Part shown: one piece after another, positions 55,556-64,000 of the stretch
How positions within the stretch are numbered: position 1 is the stretch's first letter
Layout of the letters: each line of letters starts with the position of its first letter
Assembly: GCF_000382305.1 (NCBI RefSeq)
Contig: NZ_KB908030.1
Span: forward strand, 13,454 to 77,453
DNA from: Vitreoscilla stercoraria DSM 513
GTDB lineage: Bacteria > Pseudomonadota > Gammaproteobacteria > Burkholderiales > Neisseriaceae
Length of the DNA: 64,000 nucleotides
Reading direction: 5' to 3'
Notes under the pieces: model-generated
Seen by the model: only the letters and a program-made list of their open reading frames with translations
What the model was told of the DNA's origin: nothing
The model's database searches: none
Position numbers and translations under genes: made by a program

Positions 55556-56299
55556 ATGAACCCATTGATTTTACCTGAATACCAAGCTGTGACCCCAACA
55601 CCTGTCATTGTGGCTTTGGATTTTGACAATGCCGAATCAACTTTGTCGTTTGTACGTCAATTAGACCCAAGTTTGTGTCAAGTCAAAGTGGGCAAAGAGT
55701 TGTTTACTGCTACAGGACGCTTTTTGGTCGACAGTTTGGTCAATCAAGGCTTTAAATTGTTTTTGGATTTGAAATACCACGACATTCCCAATACGGTGGC
55801 GTCGGCGTGTCGTGTGGCCGCAGACATGGGTGTGTGGATGGTAGACATGCACGCGTGTGGCGGTCGTCGTCAAATGGAAGCGGCAGTGGAAGCGGTCGCC
55901 AATTACACTCACAAACCTTTGTTAATTGGCGTGACAGTGTTAACGAGCATGGACGAAGCGGATGCGCGCGAAGTGGGTATCACTAAGCCTATTGCTGAGC
56001 ATGTTGTTGATTTGGCAAGCTTGGCAAAATCTTCAGGCTTGGATGGCGTGGTGTGTTCGGCACAAGAAGCGGGCATGTTGCGTCAAGCTTTAGGAAAAGA
56101 ATTTTTATTGGTTACACCGGGCATTCGTTTGCCTAATGCACAAAACAGCGATGATCAACGCCGCATCATGATACCGCAAGACGCGTTAACAGCAGGCTCG
56201 AGTTATTTGGTGATGGGTCGTCCTGTTACTCAAGCTCAAAATCCTGTCGCAGTGATTCGTGATGTGAATGCCATTGCTATGGCGATGAATGCGCAATAA
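55556..56299 (+). CDS. pyrF: Orotidine 5'-phosphate decarboxylase
   Basis: This 247-residue enzyme makes UMP from OMP. It has VALDFDN, the KVGKELFT strand and LFLDLKYHDIPNTV (the catalytic Asp/Lys/Asp set), followed by DMHACGG and VTPGIRL. The start at ATG 55556 is 5 bp after the lapB stop; TTG 55547 is an alternative overlapping that stop. It continues the lapAB operon. Confidence 0.94.
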   Translation: MNPLILPEYQAVTPTPVIVALDFDNAESTLSFVRQLDPSLCQVKVGKELFTATGRFLVDSLVNQGFKLFLDLKYHDIPNTVASACRVAADMGVWMVDMHACGGRRQMEAAVEAVANYTHKPLLIGVTVLTSMDEADAREVGITKPIAEHVVDLASLAKSSGLDGVVCSAQEAGMLRQALGKEFLLVTPGIRLPNAQNSDDQRRIMIPQDALTAGSSYLVMGRPVTQAQNPVAVIRDVNAIAMAMNAQ

Positions 56300-56319
56300 A
56301 GCGGCCTGAAAGGATGGCA

Positions 56320-57282
56320 ATGAAATTATTGCAACAATTGGAAATGGCTGCAGATGATTTGAGCCAACGCTTTGCTGCTGCCAAAATTTTGGTGGTGGGC
56401 GATGTGATGTTAGACCGTTATTGGTTTGGCGATACACACCGTATTTCTCCTGAAGCACCTGTACCTGTAGCCAAAATTGAAAAAATCGACCAACGTGCAG
56501 GCGGTGCGGCCAATGTGGCGCGCAATATTGCTTGTTTGGGTGGTCAAGCGAGCTTGCTTGCCATTACGGGCGATGATGAGCCTGCTGATGCCTTGGCACA
56601 ATTGATGCAAGACGAGGGTGTACAAAGCCATTTGGTGCGTGACAGCGGCATTGCCACTACCATCAAATTGCGTGTGGTCGCCCGCAACCAACAATTGATT
56701 CGTTTGGATTTTGAAGACGAACCTCAAACAGCGGCCTTGCAACAAAAATGGCAGCAATATCGAGATTTGATTCAAGACTGCGATGTGGTCGTGTTAAGCG
56801 ATTACGGCAAAGGTGGTTTGGCGCAGGTGCGTGACATGATTTTGGCGGCCAAAGAGCTAGGCAAGCCTGTATTGGTGGATCCTAAAGGCAACGATTACAT
56901 GAAATACGAATCGGCAAGTTTGATTACGCCGAATCGTTCTGAATTAAAAGAAGTGGTCGGGGCTTGGCATTCGGAAGACGAATTGATTGAAAAAGCACAG
57001 CGCTTGCGTGACAAATTGCATTTGGATGGCTTGTTGCTCACTCGCAGCGAGGAAGGCATGACTTTATTCAAAGAAAGTCATACCGAAAACCAAGACACGC
57101 GCGCGCAAGAAGTATTCGATGTCTCGGGCGCAGGCGACACCGTGATTGCGAGCATGGCTTTGTGTGTGGCGGCAGGATTGAGCCACAGCCAAGCGATGCA
57201 CGTTGCCAATACCGCCGCTGGTGTGGTGGTGGCCAAACTCGGTACTGCGGTGTGTACGCAAAAAGAATTGTTTGACGCTTAA
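56320..57282 (+). CDS. hldA: D-glycero-beta-D-manno-heptose-7-phosphate kinase
   Basis: This 320-residue PfkB-family kinase phosphorylates heptose 7-phosphate in ADP-heptose synthesis. It has VVGDVMLDRYWFGDT, GGAANVARNIA, VLSDYGKGGL, LVDPKGNDY and the anion-hole FDVSGAGDTVIAS. It lacks the C-terminal cytidylyltransferase domain of fused HldE, so a separate HldC should exist elsewhere. ATG 56320 follows AAGGA, which itself overlaps a GG-type uptake word; ATG 56314 is an alternative. Confidence 0.92.
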   Translation: MKLLQQLEMAADDLSQRFAAAKILVVGDVMLDRYWFGDTHRISPEAPVPVAKIEKIDQRAGGAANVARNIACLGGQASLLAITGDDEPADALAQLMQDEGVQSHLVRDSGIATTIKLRVVARNQQLIRLDFEDEPQTAALQQKWQQYRDLIQDCDVVVLSDYGKGGLAQVRDMILAAKELGKPVLVDPKGNDYMKYESASLITPNRSELKEVVGAWHSEDELIEKAQRLRDKLHLDGLLLTRSEEGMTLFKESHTENQDTRAQEVFDVSGAGDTVIASMALCVAAGLSHSQAMHVANTAAGVVVAKLGTAVCTQKELFDA

Positions 57283-57303
57283 AGCGTCCTGAAAGGTTGA
57301 ATC

Positions 57304-58308
57304 ATGACGATTATTGTGACTGGCGCAGCTGGTTTTATTGGTAGTAATTTGGTATTGGGCTTGAATAAATTGGGTTATACCGACATTGTGGCGGTAGACA
57401 ATTTGAGCAGCGGCGATAAATTCCGCAATTTGGTCAATGCCGACATTGTGCATTATATGGACAAATTGGAGTTTATTGATTTGGTGCGCAATCATCGCTT
57501 GCCATTTCGCCATATTGAAGCGGTCTTTCATCAAGGTGCGTGTTCAGACACGATGAACCACGATGGTTTGTATATGATGGAAAACAATTACCAATACACT
57601 TTGGATTTGTTCGACTGGTGCCAAGACCAAGGTATTCCGTTTATTTATGCCTCCAGCGCTGCCGTTTATGGCAAAGGCGAAGTATTCAAAGAAGACCGCT
57701 CTTTAGAAAAACCATTGAATGTGTATGGTTATTCTAAATTTTTATTCGACCAAATCTTGCGCCAACGTATGGCACAAGGCTTGAATGCACAAGTGGCAGG
57801 TTTCCGTTATTTCAATGTGTATGGCATGCAAGAGCAACACAAAGGCCGCATGGCTTCTGTACCATTTCATCATTTTAACCAATACCGTGAACGTGGTTTT
57901 GTAGAATTGTTTGGTGAATACAATGGTTATGCCAATGGCGAACAGCGCCGTGATTTTGTCAGCGTAGAAAACTTGGTCGATGTTTTGTTACACTTTTTTG
58001 AACATCCTGAAAAATCGGGTATTTTCAATTTGGGTACAGGTCGCAGCCAGTCTTTCAATGAATTGGCAGCTGCTACTGTCAATGCTTGTCGCATCAACGA
58101 AGGCAAAGAGGCTTTGTCTTTGGCGGATTTGGTGAAGCAAGAATTCATCCGTTATATTCCATTCCCAGACAGCTTAAAAGGCAAATACCAAAGCTTTACT
58201 GAAGCGGATATTTCGGCTTTGCGTGAGGCAGGTTATGGCCATGAATTTTACAATGTGGAACAAGGTGTGGCACGTTATGTGCATGGATTGATTAACCATC
58301 CTGTTTAA
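57304..58308 (+). CDS. hldD: ADP-L-glycero-D-manno-heptose-6-epimerase
   Basis: This 334-residue extended SDR makes the L-glycero form used by heptosyltransferases. It has [27 protein letters not shown], the catalytic YGYSK and [16 protein letters not shown]. It is full length. A GCGTCCTGAAAGG word supplies its ribosome site. It ends the lapA-hldD run; a terminator follows. Confidence 0.95.
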   Translation: MTIIVTGAAGFIGSNLVLGLNKLGYTDIVAVDNLSSGDKFRNLVNADIVHYMDKLEFIDLVRNHRLPFRHIEAVFHQGACSDTMNHDGLYMMENNYQYTLDLFDWCQDQGIPFIYASSAAVYGKGEVFKEDRSLEKPLNVYGYSKFLFDQILRQRMAQGLNAQVAGFRYFNVYGMQEQHKGRMASVPFHHFNQYRERGFVELFGEYNGYANGEQRRDFVSVENLVDVLLHFFEHPEKSGIFNLGTGRSQSFNELAAATVNACRINEGKEALSLADLVKQEFIRYIPFPDSLKGKYQSFTEADISALREAGYGHEFYNVEQGVARYVHGLINHPV

Positions 58309-58335
58309 TGTTTTTGGGTTTGAGCCAAGTTTTTC

Positions 58336-58366
58336 AAGCGTCCTGTAAGTTACAGGACGCTTTTTT
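58336..58366 (+). terminator. Paired-DUS terminator after hldD
   Basis: AAGCGTCCTGTAA pairs with TTACAGGACGCTT with a 1-nt centre and runs into six T. Confidence 0.85.
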
Positions 58367-58388
58367 ATATGGGCTGCCAATATCAACA

Positions 58389-58401
58389 TGAATTTTTTTC
58401 A
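58389..58401 (+). promoter_or_regulatory. Candidate MetR binding site upstream of mesX
   Basis: TGAATTTTTTTCA fits the MetR consensus TGAA-N5-TTCA exactly. It lies about 100 bp upstream of mesX, and a metR-like gene closes the same locus. Confidence 0.55.
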
Positions 58402-58499
58402 TTTTTAATTGAATTTATATCGTTTTACTCATTTTTTGATTTGCGTTTAAATGTGCTCAAACCAAAAACCAGCGACACCATTTCAAGGGGATACAATCC

Positions 58500-59489
58500 A
58501 TGAGTACCGCATTTCAATGTTCTATTGAGCGCATTCGTTTTGATGAAAACTACCAACCTGCGGGCAATACCCGTTTAACCACCAATTTTGCCAATTTGGC
58601 GCGAGGTGAAAAGCGTCAAGACAATCTTCGTCGTACTTTGGCCATGATTAACAACCGTTTTAATCATTTGGCGTGCGTGGACAACCCTCAAGCCAATCGC
58701 TATTCACTTGAAATTGACATTGTTTCGGCAAAAATTGACATTGAAGGCAATGGCAAAACCTTTCCATTCATTGAGATGTTAAAAAGCACGATTACCGACC
58801 ATCAAACCCATCAGCGTTTTGATGGCATGATTGGCAATAGTTTTTCATCTTATGTGCGTGATTACGATTTTAGTGTGGTTTTGCCGATGTTTGCGGTTCA
58901 CCAAAATGAGCGTCCTGAAAATTTTGGTGATTTACATGGCAAGCTATACCAACATTTGGTGAATTCAGAGGCATTTCAAGCTGAATTTAATAAGCAGCCT
59001 GTCATTTGTTTGAGTGTTTCTAGCAGCAAAACGTATTGCCGTACTGCCAATACGCATCCTATTTTAGGCGTGGAATATCAAAATGATGAATATTCGCGCA
59101 CTGATGATTATTTCGCCAAAATGGGCTTAACCGTGCGTTATTTTCAACCAGTAAATGGCAATGCGCCGCTGGCATTTTATTTTTCAGGTGATTTATTGCG
59201 GGACTACACGGATTTTGAATTAATCAGTGCTATCAGCACGATGGAAAGCTTTCAAAAAATTTATCGACCTGAAATTTACAATACCAACTCACCTGCAGGT
59301 GTGGTGTATCAACCGAGTTTGAGTTATCAGGATTATTCACTCACCCAAATTGAATATGACCGTGCGGAACGCAGCCAATTGGCAGTGAGACAAGGTCAAT
59401 GGACAGAAGAGCATTTTATTAAGCCTTACCAAGACATTTTGGCACAATGGGCTGCTAATAACACATTGAGTCAGCAAAATATTGCTTGA
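58500..59489 (+). CDS. mesX: MesX (DUF1852), putative oxygenase partner of MesD
   Basis: This 329-residue protein is a DUF1852 member: the block FEDNLRRTLAMINNRF-like segment, EIDIVSAKIDIEGNGKTFPF and VLPMFAVHQNERPENFGDLH are family-like. DUF1852 genes, named mesX, are linked to the folate-independent methionine synthase MesD, and MesX is thought to help supply the methyl group in an oxygen-dependent way. It starts after AAGGGGA and lies 41 bp before mesD. A perfect MetR box is upstream. The biochemistry of MesX is not settled. Confidence 0.87.
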   Translation: MSTAFQCSIERIRFDENYQPAGNTRLTTNFANLARGEKRQDNLRRTLAMINNRFNHLACVDNPQANRYSLEIDIVSAKIDIEGNGKTFPFIEMLKSTITDHQTHQRFDGMIGNSFSSYVRDYDFSVVLPMFAVHQNERPENFGDLHGKLYQHLVNSEAFQAEFNKQPVICLSVSSSKTYCRTANTHPILGVEYQNDEYSRTDDYFAKMGLTVRYFQPVNGNAPLAFYFSGDLLRDYTDFELISAISTMESFQKIYRPEIYNTNSPAGVVYQPSLSYQDYSLTQIEYDRAERSQLAVRQGQWTEEHFIKPYQDILAQWAANNTLSQQNIA

Positions 59490-59530
59490 TACATCGAATC
59501 AATTCACACATTAATGATAGAAAATTGAAT

Positions 59531-60556
59531 ATGGCTATTTTACTTCCAACATCAACAGCTGGCAGCCTACCGAAACCTTCTTGGTTGGCTGAACCTGAAA
59601 AACTGTGGTCACAATGGAAACTGCAAGGCGATGAGCTTTTACAGGCAAAACGCGATGCATTGAGCTTGTCATTGCACGAGCAATTGCAAGCAGGCATTGA
59701 TATTGTTTCAGATGGCGAACAAACCCGCCAACATTTTGTGACGACTTTTATTGAGCATTTAGAGGGTGTAGATTTTCAAAAACGTGAAACCATTCGGATT
59801 CGCAATCGTTATGATGCCAATGTACCGTCGGTGGTGGGAGAGGTATCACGCAAGCAAGCTGTTTTTGTGGAAGATGCCAAATTTTTGCGTAGTCAAACGA
59901 CACAAACCATTAAATGGGCATTACCGGGACCGATGACCATGATTGATACATTATACGATGGTCATTATAAGAGCCGGGAGAAGTTGGCTTGGGAGTTTGC
60001 GAAAATTTTGAATCAAGAGGCTTTAGAGTTACAGGCCGCTGGAGTGGACATCATTCAATTTGATGAGCCTGCGTTCAATGTGTTTTTTGATGAGGTGAAT
60101 GATTGGGGCGTGGCGATGCTAGAACGTGCGCTTGAAGGTTTGAAATGTGAAACAGCGGTTCACATTTGCTATGGTTATGGCATTAAAGCCAATACGGATT
60201 GGAAAAAAACCTTAGGCAATGAATGGCGCCAATATGAAGAGGCTTTTCCAAAATTGCAAAAATCGAAGTTGGATATTATTTCATTAGAATGTCAAAATTC
60301 ACGCGTGCCGATGGATTTAATAGAATTGATTCGTGGTAAAAAAGTGATGGTTGGCGCGATTGATGTGGCGACAAACCAAGTTGAAACACCCGAAGAAGTG
60401 GCCAATACATTGAGAAAAGCATTGCAATTTGTGGATGCTGATAAGCTTTATCCTTCGACCAACTGTGGTATGGCACCATTGGCTCGATCTGTGGCAAATG
60501 GTAAATTAAAAGCTTTGAGTGCGGGCGCCGAGATTATTCGCCAAGAGCTGGCATAA
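59531..60556 (+). CDS. mesD: Folate-independent methionine synthase MesD (MetE C-terminal core)
   Basis: This 341-residue protein corresponds to the catalytic C-terminal half of MetE without the folate-binding N-terminal half. The zinc ligands are visible: His211 and Cys213 in VHICYG and Cys312 in TNCGMAPLA, with IVSDGEQTR near the N-terminus. It transfers a methyl group to homocysteine; in the MesD branch the donor is not methyltetrahydrofolate. Adjacent mesX and a flavin reductase support that branch. ATG 59531 has a weak ribosome site. Confidence 0.88.
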   Translation: MAILLPTSTAGSLPKPSWLAEPEKLWSQWKLQGDELLQAKRDALSLSLHEQLQAGIDIVSDGEQTRQHFVTTFIEHLEGVDFQKRETIRIRNRYDANVPSVVGEVSRKQAVFVEDAKFLRSQTTQTIKWALPGPMTMIDTLYDGHYKSREKLAWEFAKILNQEALELQAAGVDIIQFDEPAFNVFFDEVNDWGVAMLERALEGLKCETAVHICYGYGIKANTDWKKTLGNEWRQYEEAFPKLQKSKLDIISLECQNSRVPMDLIELIRGKKVMVGAIDVATNQVETPEEVANTLRKALQFVDADKLYPSTNCGMAPLARSVANGKLKALSAGAEIIRQELA

Positions 60557-60637
60557 TATTGCATTGACGTATCAGTGAGACAGGATAATTCAATCAGCTT
60601 GATTATCCTGATTTTTATTTTTAAAGAGGAAAGAGCG

Positions 60638-61129
60638 ATGGTTGCAGCAGTCGATTACCGCAACGCTATGTCTTGGTTCACCAGTGCCGTCAATGTTATT
60701 ACCACTGGTGGCGATTCAGGCCGATATGGTTTTACCGCTTCTGCAGTATGCAGTGTGACTGATAATCCGCCAACTTTATTGGTGTGTATGAATCAGTCTG
60801 TGAGTTCACATGCACGGTTTATTGAAAATCAAACTTTGGCTGTCAATGTTTTGGCTGCGCATCAGCAAATGATTTCTCAAGCATTTGCATCCAAATTGAC
60901 ACCTGAACAACGTTTTGCGGTGGGACAGTGGACGACATTGGCAACAGGTTCACCTGTTTTAAGCGATGCTTTGGCAGCTTTTGATTGTGAAATCACACAA
61001 GTGCAAACGGTGGGCACGCACAGCCTGTTGTTGTGTCGCGTGGTGGCGATTCAAACCAGTGAACAAGAACAAAGTTTGGTTTACTTTAACCGTGCTTATT
61101 ATCCAATAGGACATTTGGCATCGGTTTGA
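60638..61129 (+). CDS. Flavin reductase family protein
   Basis: This 163-residue protein has the split-barrel flavin reductase fold (HpaC/RutF-like): FTSAVNVITTGG, GFTASAVCSVTDNPPTLLVC, SSHARFIENQTLAVNVL and the final YFNRAYYPI. It probably reduces FMN or FAD with NADH for an oxygenase; MesX next door is the obvious client. It starts at ATG 60638 after GAGGAAAG, 81 bp after mesD. Confidence 0.85.
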   Translation: MVAAVDYRNAMSWFTSAVNVITTGGDSGRYGFTASAVCSVTDNPPTLLVCMNQSVSSHARFIENQTLAVNVLAAHQQMISQAFASKLTPEQRFAVGQWTTLATGSPVLSDALAAFDCEITQVQTVGTHSLLLCRVVAIQTSEQEQSLVYFNRAYYPIGHLASV

Positions 61130-61223
61130 TTGGGTCGTGTGAATGATGGGCAAGAAGTGTGACAAGGTTTTCATTGTGTACAATGTCGTATGCCCATCAA
61201 ACATTATTGGGGATTAAGTTAGG

Positions 61224-62141
61224 ATGATAGAACTTCGGTATTTAAAAACATTGGTTGCGTTACGCGAATATGGATCGCTGGTTGCCGCAGCAAATGATAT
61301 CTGTTTGACACCGTCGGCATTGTCACATCAATTGAAAGAGTTGGATCAATTTTTTGGCACAGAAGTGGTTTATCGCCGCACACGTCCGGTTAGTTTTTCT
61401 CATGTGGGACAACGATTGCTCAAACTGGCTGATGAAATTTTGCCCCAAGTACAAATAGCACACACCGATATTGCTCGCATTGTACATGGGCAAACAGGAC
61501 GGATTACATTTTCTTCTGAGTGTCATAGTTGTTTTGATTGGTTGATGCCATTGCTGAACCAATACCGATTGCAATATCCCGATGTGGATTTGGATTTTGC
61601 TGCTGGTTTTGAATCCAATCCACATGAATTGTTACAAATTGGTGAGTTTGATTTGTTGATTACGGCAGACCCTATTGCCTTAAAAGGGGTGGCGTATTTC
61701 CCTATTTTTGAATATGAGTCTCGCCTTGTGTTGTCGACCACACATTTTTTGGCTCGTGTGCCTAGCATCACGGTGCAAGATTTGGCAGAAGAAACGTTGA
61801 TTACTTACCCTGTAGACAGGCACCGTTTGGATATTATGGCGCGTTTGTTTCTCCCTGCAAATGTACAGCCTAAACACATACGGACAACCGATTTAACCCA
61901 AATGTTGATTCAATTGGTTGCCAGTGGTCGAGGTATCGCTGCGTTACCTGATTGGGTGGTCAATGAGTTTGAACAGAAAGGTTGGGTGATTTCACGCCGT
62001 TTAGATTGTGTGGCTCCTGAAGGTTTGCGTCGCACACTGTATGCAGGTTATCGAGTGGAAGATCAAGAGAAAGATTATTTTGACGGTTTTCTAAAACAAC
62101 TTAACAAGTTTTCAAAATCGCGCGGCTCATTTTATCATTGA
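61224..62141 (+). CDS. metR: LysR-type regulator, MetR-like
   Basis: This 305-residue LysR protein has an N-terminal HTH (YLKTLVALREYGSLVAAAND, LTPSALSHQLKELD) and an effector domain with ECHSCFDWLMPLLNQYR, characteristic of MetR, which senses homocysteine. It closes the mes locus, and its target box TGAA-N5-TTCA lies upstream of mesX. GGGGATTAAG precedes the ATG. Confidence 0.88.
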   Translation: MIELRYLKTLVALREYGSLVAAANDICLTPSALSHQLKELDQFFGTEVVYRRTRPVSFSHVGQRLLKLADEILPQVQIAHTDIARIVHGQTGRITFSSECHSCFDWLMPLLNQYRLQYPDVDLDFAAGFESNPHELLQIGEFDLLITADPIALKGVAYFPIFEYESRLVLSTTHFLARVPSITVQDLAEETLITYPVDRHRLDIMARLFLPANVQPKHIRTTDLTQMLIQLVASGRGIAALPDWVVNEFEQKGWVISRRLDCVAPEGLRRTLYAGYRVEDQEKDYFDGFLKQLNKFSKSRGSFYH

Positions 62142-62341
62142 ATTTTGTTGGCTAGCGACAATGGCCATCATGGATACAATCAGGTATAAAATGCCCATGA
62201 TACAAAGCTGGCGCACGTGGGATGAATGAAAATCCATGTTGAGACGCAGCCCAAACATGGCAATGGCAGCGCACAGATTGTTGACACTGGTCTTGGCGCA
62301 AAAACTGTGATTGAACAAGGTTTGGATTTCACCCATGGACA

Positions 62342-62355
62342 TTTACAGGACGCTT
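62342..62355 (-). repeat. DNA uptake sequence-like word, single copy
   Basis: TTTACAGGACGCTT, the reverse form of the window-wide word, lies in the gap after metR and supplies an in-frame stop to the possible minus-strand remnant. Confidence 0.7.
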
Positions 62356-62400
62356 TGAATGGCGGCATGGAACAGATTCAAATGAAAGCCCATACGTCAC

Positions 62401-62413
62401 AAGCGTCCTGTAA
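62401..62413 (+). repeat. DNA uptake sequence-like word, single copy
   Basis: AAGCGTCCTGTAA lies immediately before the receptor gene's terminator hairpin. Confidence 0.7.
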
Positions 62414-62415
62414 CA

Positions 62416-62440
62416 AAATAGCCTCATAAAGAGGCTATTT
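62416..62440 (-). terminator. Rho-independent terminator of the TonB-dependent receptor gene
   Basis: On the minus strand AAATAGCCTC pairs with GAGGCTATTT around a 5-nt loop, followed by TTTTG. It lies 24 bp past the stop. Confidence 0.75.
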
Positions 62441-62464
62441 CATCTTAAATATTACAATAAAACA

Positions 62465-64000
62465 TTAGAATTTGGCAGTCACACCCATGTAATACGCACG
62501 ACCTGGTTCGTTGTAAGTATTGGCACCTGCTTGGTCAAAATTGCCTTCGCGGTACAATTGTTTGTCAAACAAGTTGCGCACACCGCCTTGAATTGAGAAG
62601 TTTTTCGAGAAGTCATACTTGCCCACCAAGCCAAATACGGCATAAGAGTCGCGCTCATTGGTTTGATGGCCAGTGGTATCGTCACCATTGAAGGCATATT
62701 TGCGTGGTTTTTGTTTGCCGTAGAATGTACCTGTTGCGCCGACCATGGCTTTTTCATTGATTTGCCAATCCAAACCTGTGTTGATGGTGTATTTTGGAAT
62801 GATGGTCAAATAGTCGCCAGTTTCTTTGTTTTCGCTTTCAATCATGAACGTGACATTATTACGCCATTTCAAGCTTGGATTGATATCCCAAGTGAAGCTG
62901 CCTTCCACACCTTGGATTTTGGCATCGATGTTTTCCCATTGGAAGACGCGGCCAGTATTGGAAGTGCTGGTATTGCTCAAGCCTTCCACCAAGTTGATAC
63001 CGGCATCAATTTTGTTTTTGTAATCGTTGTAAAAATAAGTGATGTTGCTGCGGGTATTTTCAGTGTTAAAGTCTAAACCCACTTCGTAGTTGATGCTGGT
63101 TTCGGCTTTCAAATCTTTGTTGCCAATTAAGAAACAACGTGTGCTGTTCCAGCAGCCATAACCTGTGCTGTACATGATGTAGTTTGGGTTGACTTGGTAG
63201 AGACTTGGTGATTTGTAGGCGCGAGCCACACCAAATTTTAAGGTCGCTTGATCGTTCAGTTTTTGCCAGAGGTTTAGGCTAGGAGAAACGTTTAAGCCTG
63301 AAACATTGTCATGGTTCAAACGCAAGCCCGGCAAAATGGTGGTGTTTTCGTTCAAAGCAATGTTGTTTTCGACAAACAAGCCCCAAACGGTTTTATCGCT
63401 GTTGGGATTGGTGGCTTGATTAAAAGATTCAGGGTAATCGCTCGGAGCGCGGCCGCCCAAATCTTCCACTTTGAAGCGGGTAGAGTTCACATCGTGCAAT
63501 TTTTGATATTTGTAATCGGCACCAACTGTGATGTTTTGCTGGATTTTTTTGCCTTCAATTGGGAAACTCGCTTCGGTATGCACATTGATGTTTTTCAACG
63601 TGGCCGTGCTGCGATTTAATTCACGATTTTGGTATTGGTCAAAACTGCCTTCCCAACCACCAAACAAGCCTTCATCCAAACGGTCATTGTCGGTTTTATC
63701 ATATTGAATATAGGATTTGGTAGAAACCTTGTCATAATCACCTTTGTGTGTCACGGCAAAAGTTTGGCGTGTCATGATGTTGGTATTACCACCGAGCAAA
63801 CTGGTAAATGCTTCGTTGTTCAATGAGCCTTTGCTGTTTTGTTGGTCGCCTGCAAAAATATTTTCTTGTCGGCTCCAAGAAGCTTCCATGTCAATGTGAT
63901 TGTTATCGTTGACATTCCAAGCCAATAAGGCATTGATGTCTTTGTTGCGCACACCTTCACGACCAGCGGCGACCATGTCGGCAGTGTCCATTTTGCTGTG
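62465..64000 (-). CDS. TonB-dependent receptor, catecholate-siderophore type, 5' end outside window
   Basis: The frame is open to the window edge, so the visible 511 residues are the C-terminal two thirds of an outer-membrane receptor; the signal peptide, TonB box and plug domain lie outside. Alternating beta strands, the Cys-pair loop YGCWNSTRCFLIGNKDLKAE, VARAYKSPSLYQVNPNY and the terminal aromatic YYMGVTAKF fit the FepA/FetA group that imports ferric enterobactin-like siderophores through the outer membrane. The final Phe is the usual OMP end. No Fur box or transporter genes can be seen because the upstream part is missing. Confidence 0.87.
   Translation of the reverse strand, partial: HSKMDTADMVAAGREGVRNKDINALLAWNVNDNNHIDMEASWSRQENIFAGDQQNSKGSLNNEAFTSLLGGNTNIMTRQTFAVTHKGDYDKVSTKSYIQYDKTDNDRLDEGLFGGWEGSFDQYQNRELNRSTATLKNINVHTEASFPIEGKKIQQNITVGADYKYQKLHDVNSTRFKVEDLGGRAPSDYPESFNQATNPNSDKTVWGLFVENNIALNENTTILPGLRLNHDNVSGLNVSPSLNLWQKLNDQATLKFGVARAYKSPSLYQVNPNYIMYSTGYGCWNSTRCFLIGNKDLKAETSINYEVGLDFNTENTRSNITYFYNDYKNKIDAGINLVEGLSNTSTSNTGRVFQWENIDAKIQGVEGSFTWDINPSLKWRNNVTFMIESENKETGDYLTIIPKYTINTGLDWQINEKAMVGATGTFYGKQKPRKYAFNGDDTTGHQTNERDSYAVFGLVGKYDFSKNFSIQGGVRNLFDKQLYREGNFDQAGANTYNEPGRAYYMGVTAKF

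Larger units (their letters stand above)
62142..62464. other. Intergenic region with DUS copies and a possible remnant frame
   Basis: This 323-bp gap between convergent metR and the receptor gene holds uptake words at 62342-62355 and 62401-62413 and the terminator at 62416. On the minus strand a frame from 62393 (MGFHLNLFHAAIQ) is closed by a TAA lying in the uptake word. It reopens at ATG 62342 for 71 residues that include a hydrophobic segment (QLCIMGILYLIVSMMAIVA). No ribosome site is clear. Confidence 0.35.

Noticed and set aside
62663..63076. Open plus-strand frames opposite the TonB-dependent receptor
   Set aside because: The receptor frame carries family motifs; the opposite frames have no start sites or motifs and result from codon bias.

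Overview
The window is a gene-dense stretch of a Neisseriaceae-like betaproteobacterial chromosome. Three things point there: the gene families (Neisseria-type GshA, standalone RlmK, RhlE, LapAB-PyrF-HldA-HldD, a FepA/FetA-type receptor); AT-leaning DNA with TTG-rich codon use; and above all a 12-14 bp word, AAGCGTCCTGTAAA, scattered on both strands. The word has the layout of a Neisseriaceae DNA uptake sequence (DUS), including the conserved CTG core. It also occurs as at least 13 inverted pairs that make hairpins between genes. I cannot name the genus. No IS element, phage, CRISPR array, rRNA or tRNA was seen.

Layout. 1-9.7 kb: 3' part of a repeat-bearing unknown gene, phoU, a DUF4031 gene, two YbjQ genes, the DEAD-box helicase rhlE (minus) with a long leader, rlmK-like, copA and a small membrane protein. 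9.8-12.9 kb: lysC and rph (minus), divergent from yicC. 13-19.3 kb: a compact six-gene cluster of unknown product, four plus-strand genes (KAS III-like synthase, extended SDR, MBL hydrolase, F390-synthetase-like adenylating enzyme) that converge with a 1-bp gap on two minus-strand genes (GNAT-like acyltransferase, ATP-grasp ligase). 19.3-31.9 kb: rluE, then a GntR regulator divergent from a catabolic region (APH-type kinase, PLP phospho-lyase-like enzyme, polyamine-type ABC transporter, SDR, class II aldolase, second SDR, PhzF-like protein). 31.9-37.8 kb (minus): nusB, ribH, metallophosphoesterase, HAD phosphatase, ygiQ, a lipoprotein. 38-46.6 kb: gshA, trpS, a Rep-type helicase gene broken by an 8-A tract, glnD, cca. 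46.8-51 kb: livHMGF and a small HD alarmone-hydrolase-like protein. 51.1-58.3 kb: trxB, waaF, a zf-CHCC protein and an unknown gene (minus), then lapA-lapB-pyrF-hldA-hldD. 58.5-62.1 kb: mesX-mesD-flavin reductase-metR, an oxygen-linked folate-independent methionine synthase locus with a perfect MetR box upstream. 62.4-64 kb: 3' two thirds of a TonB-dependent catecholate-siderophore-type receptor.

How the genes work together. waaF, hldA, hldD and lapAB belong to lipopolysaccharide core synthesis and its control. The 20-30 kb region reads as uptake plus phosphorylation and elimination of an amino-alcohol-like compound under a GntR repressor. The mes locus is a methionine supply module. The most interesting candidates for undescribed biology are the six-gene 13-19 kb cluster, the DUS dialect with its several uses (terminators, stop codons, ribosome binding sites, LQDA/LQAA codons), and the frameshifted rep helicase.
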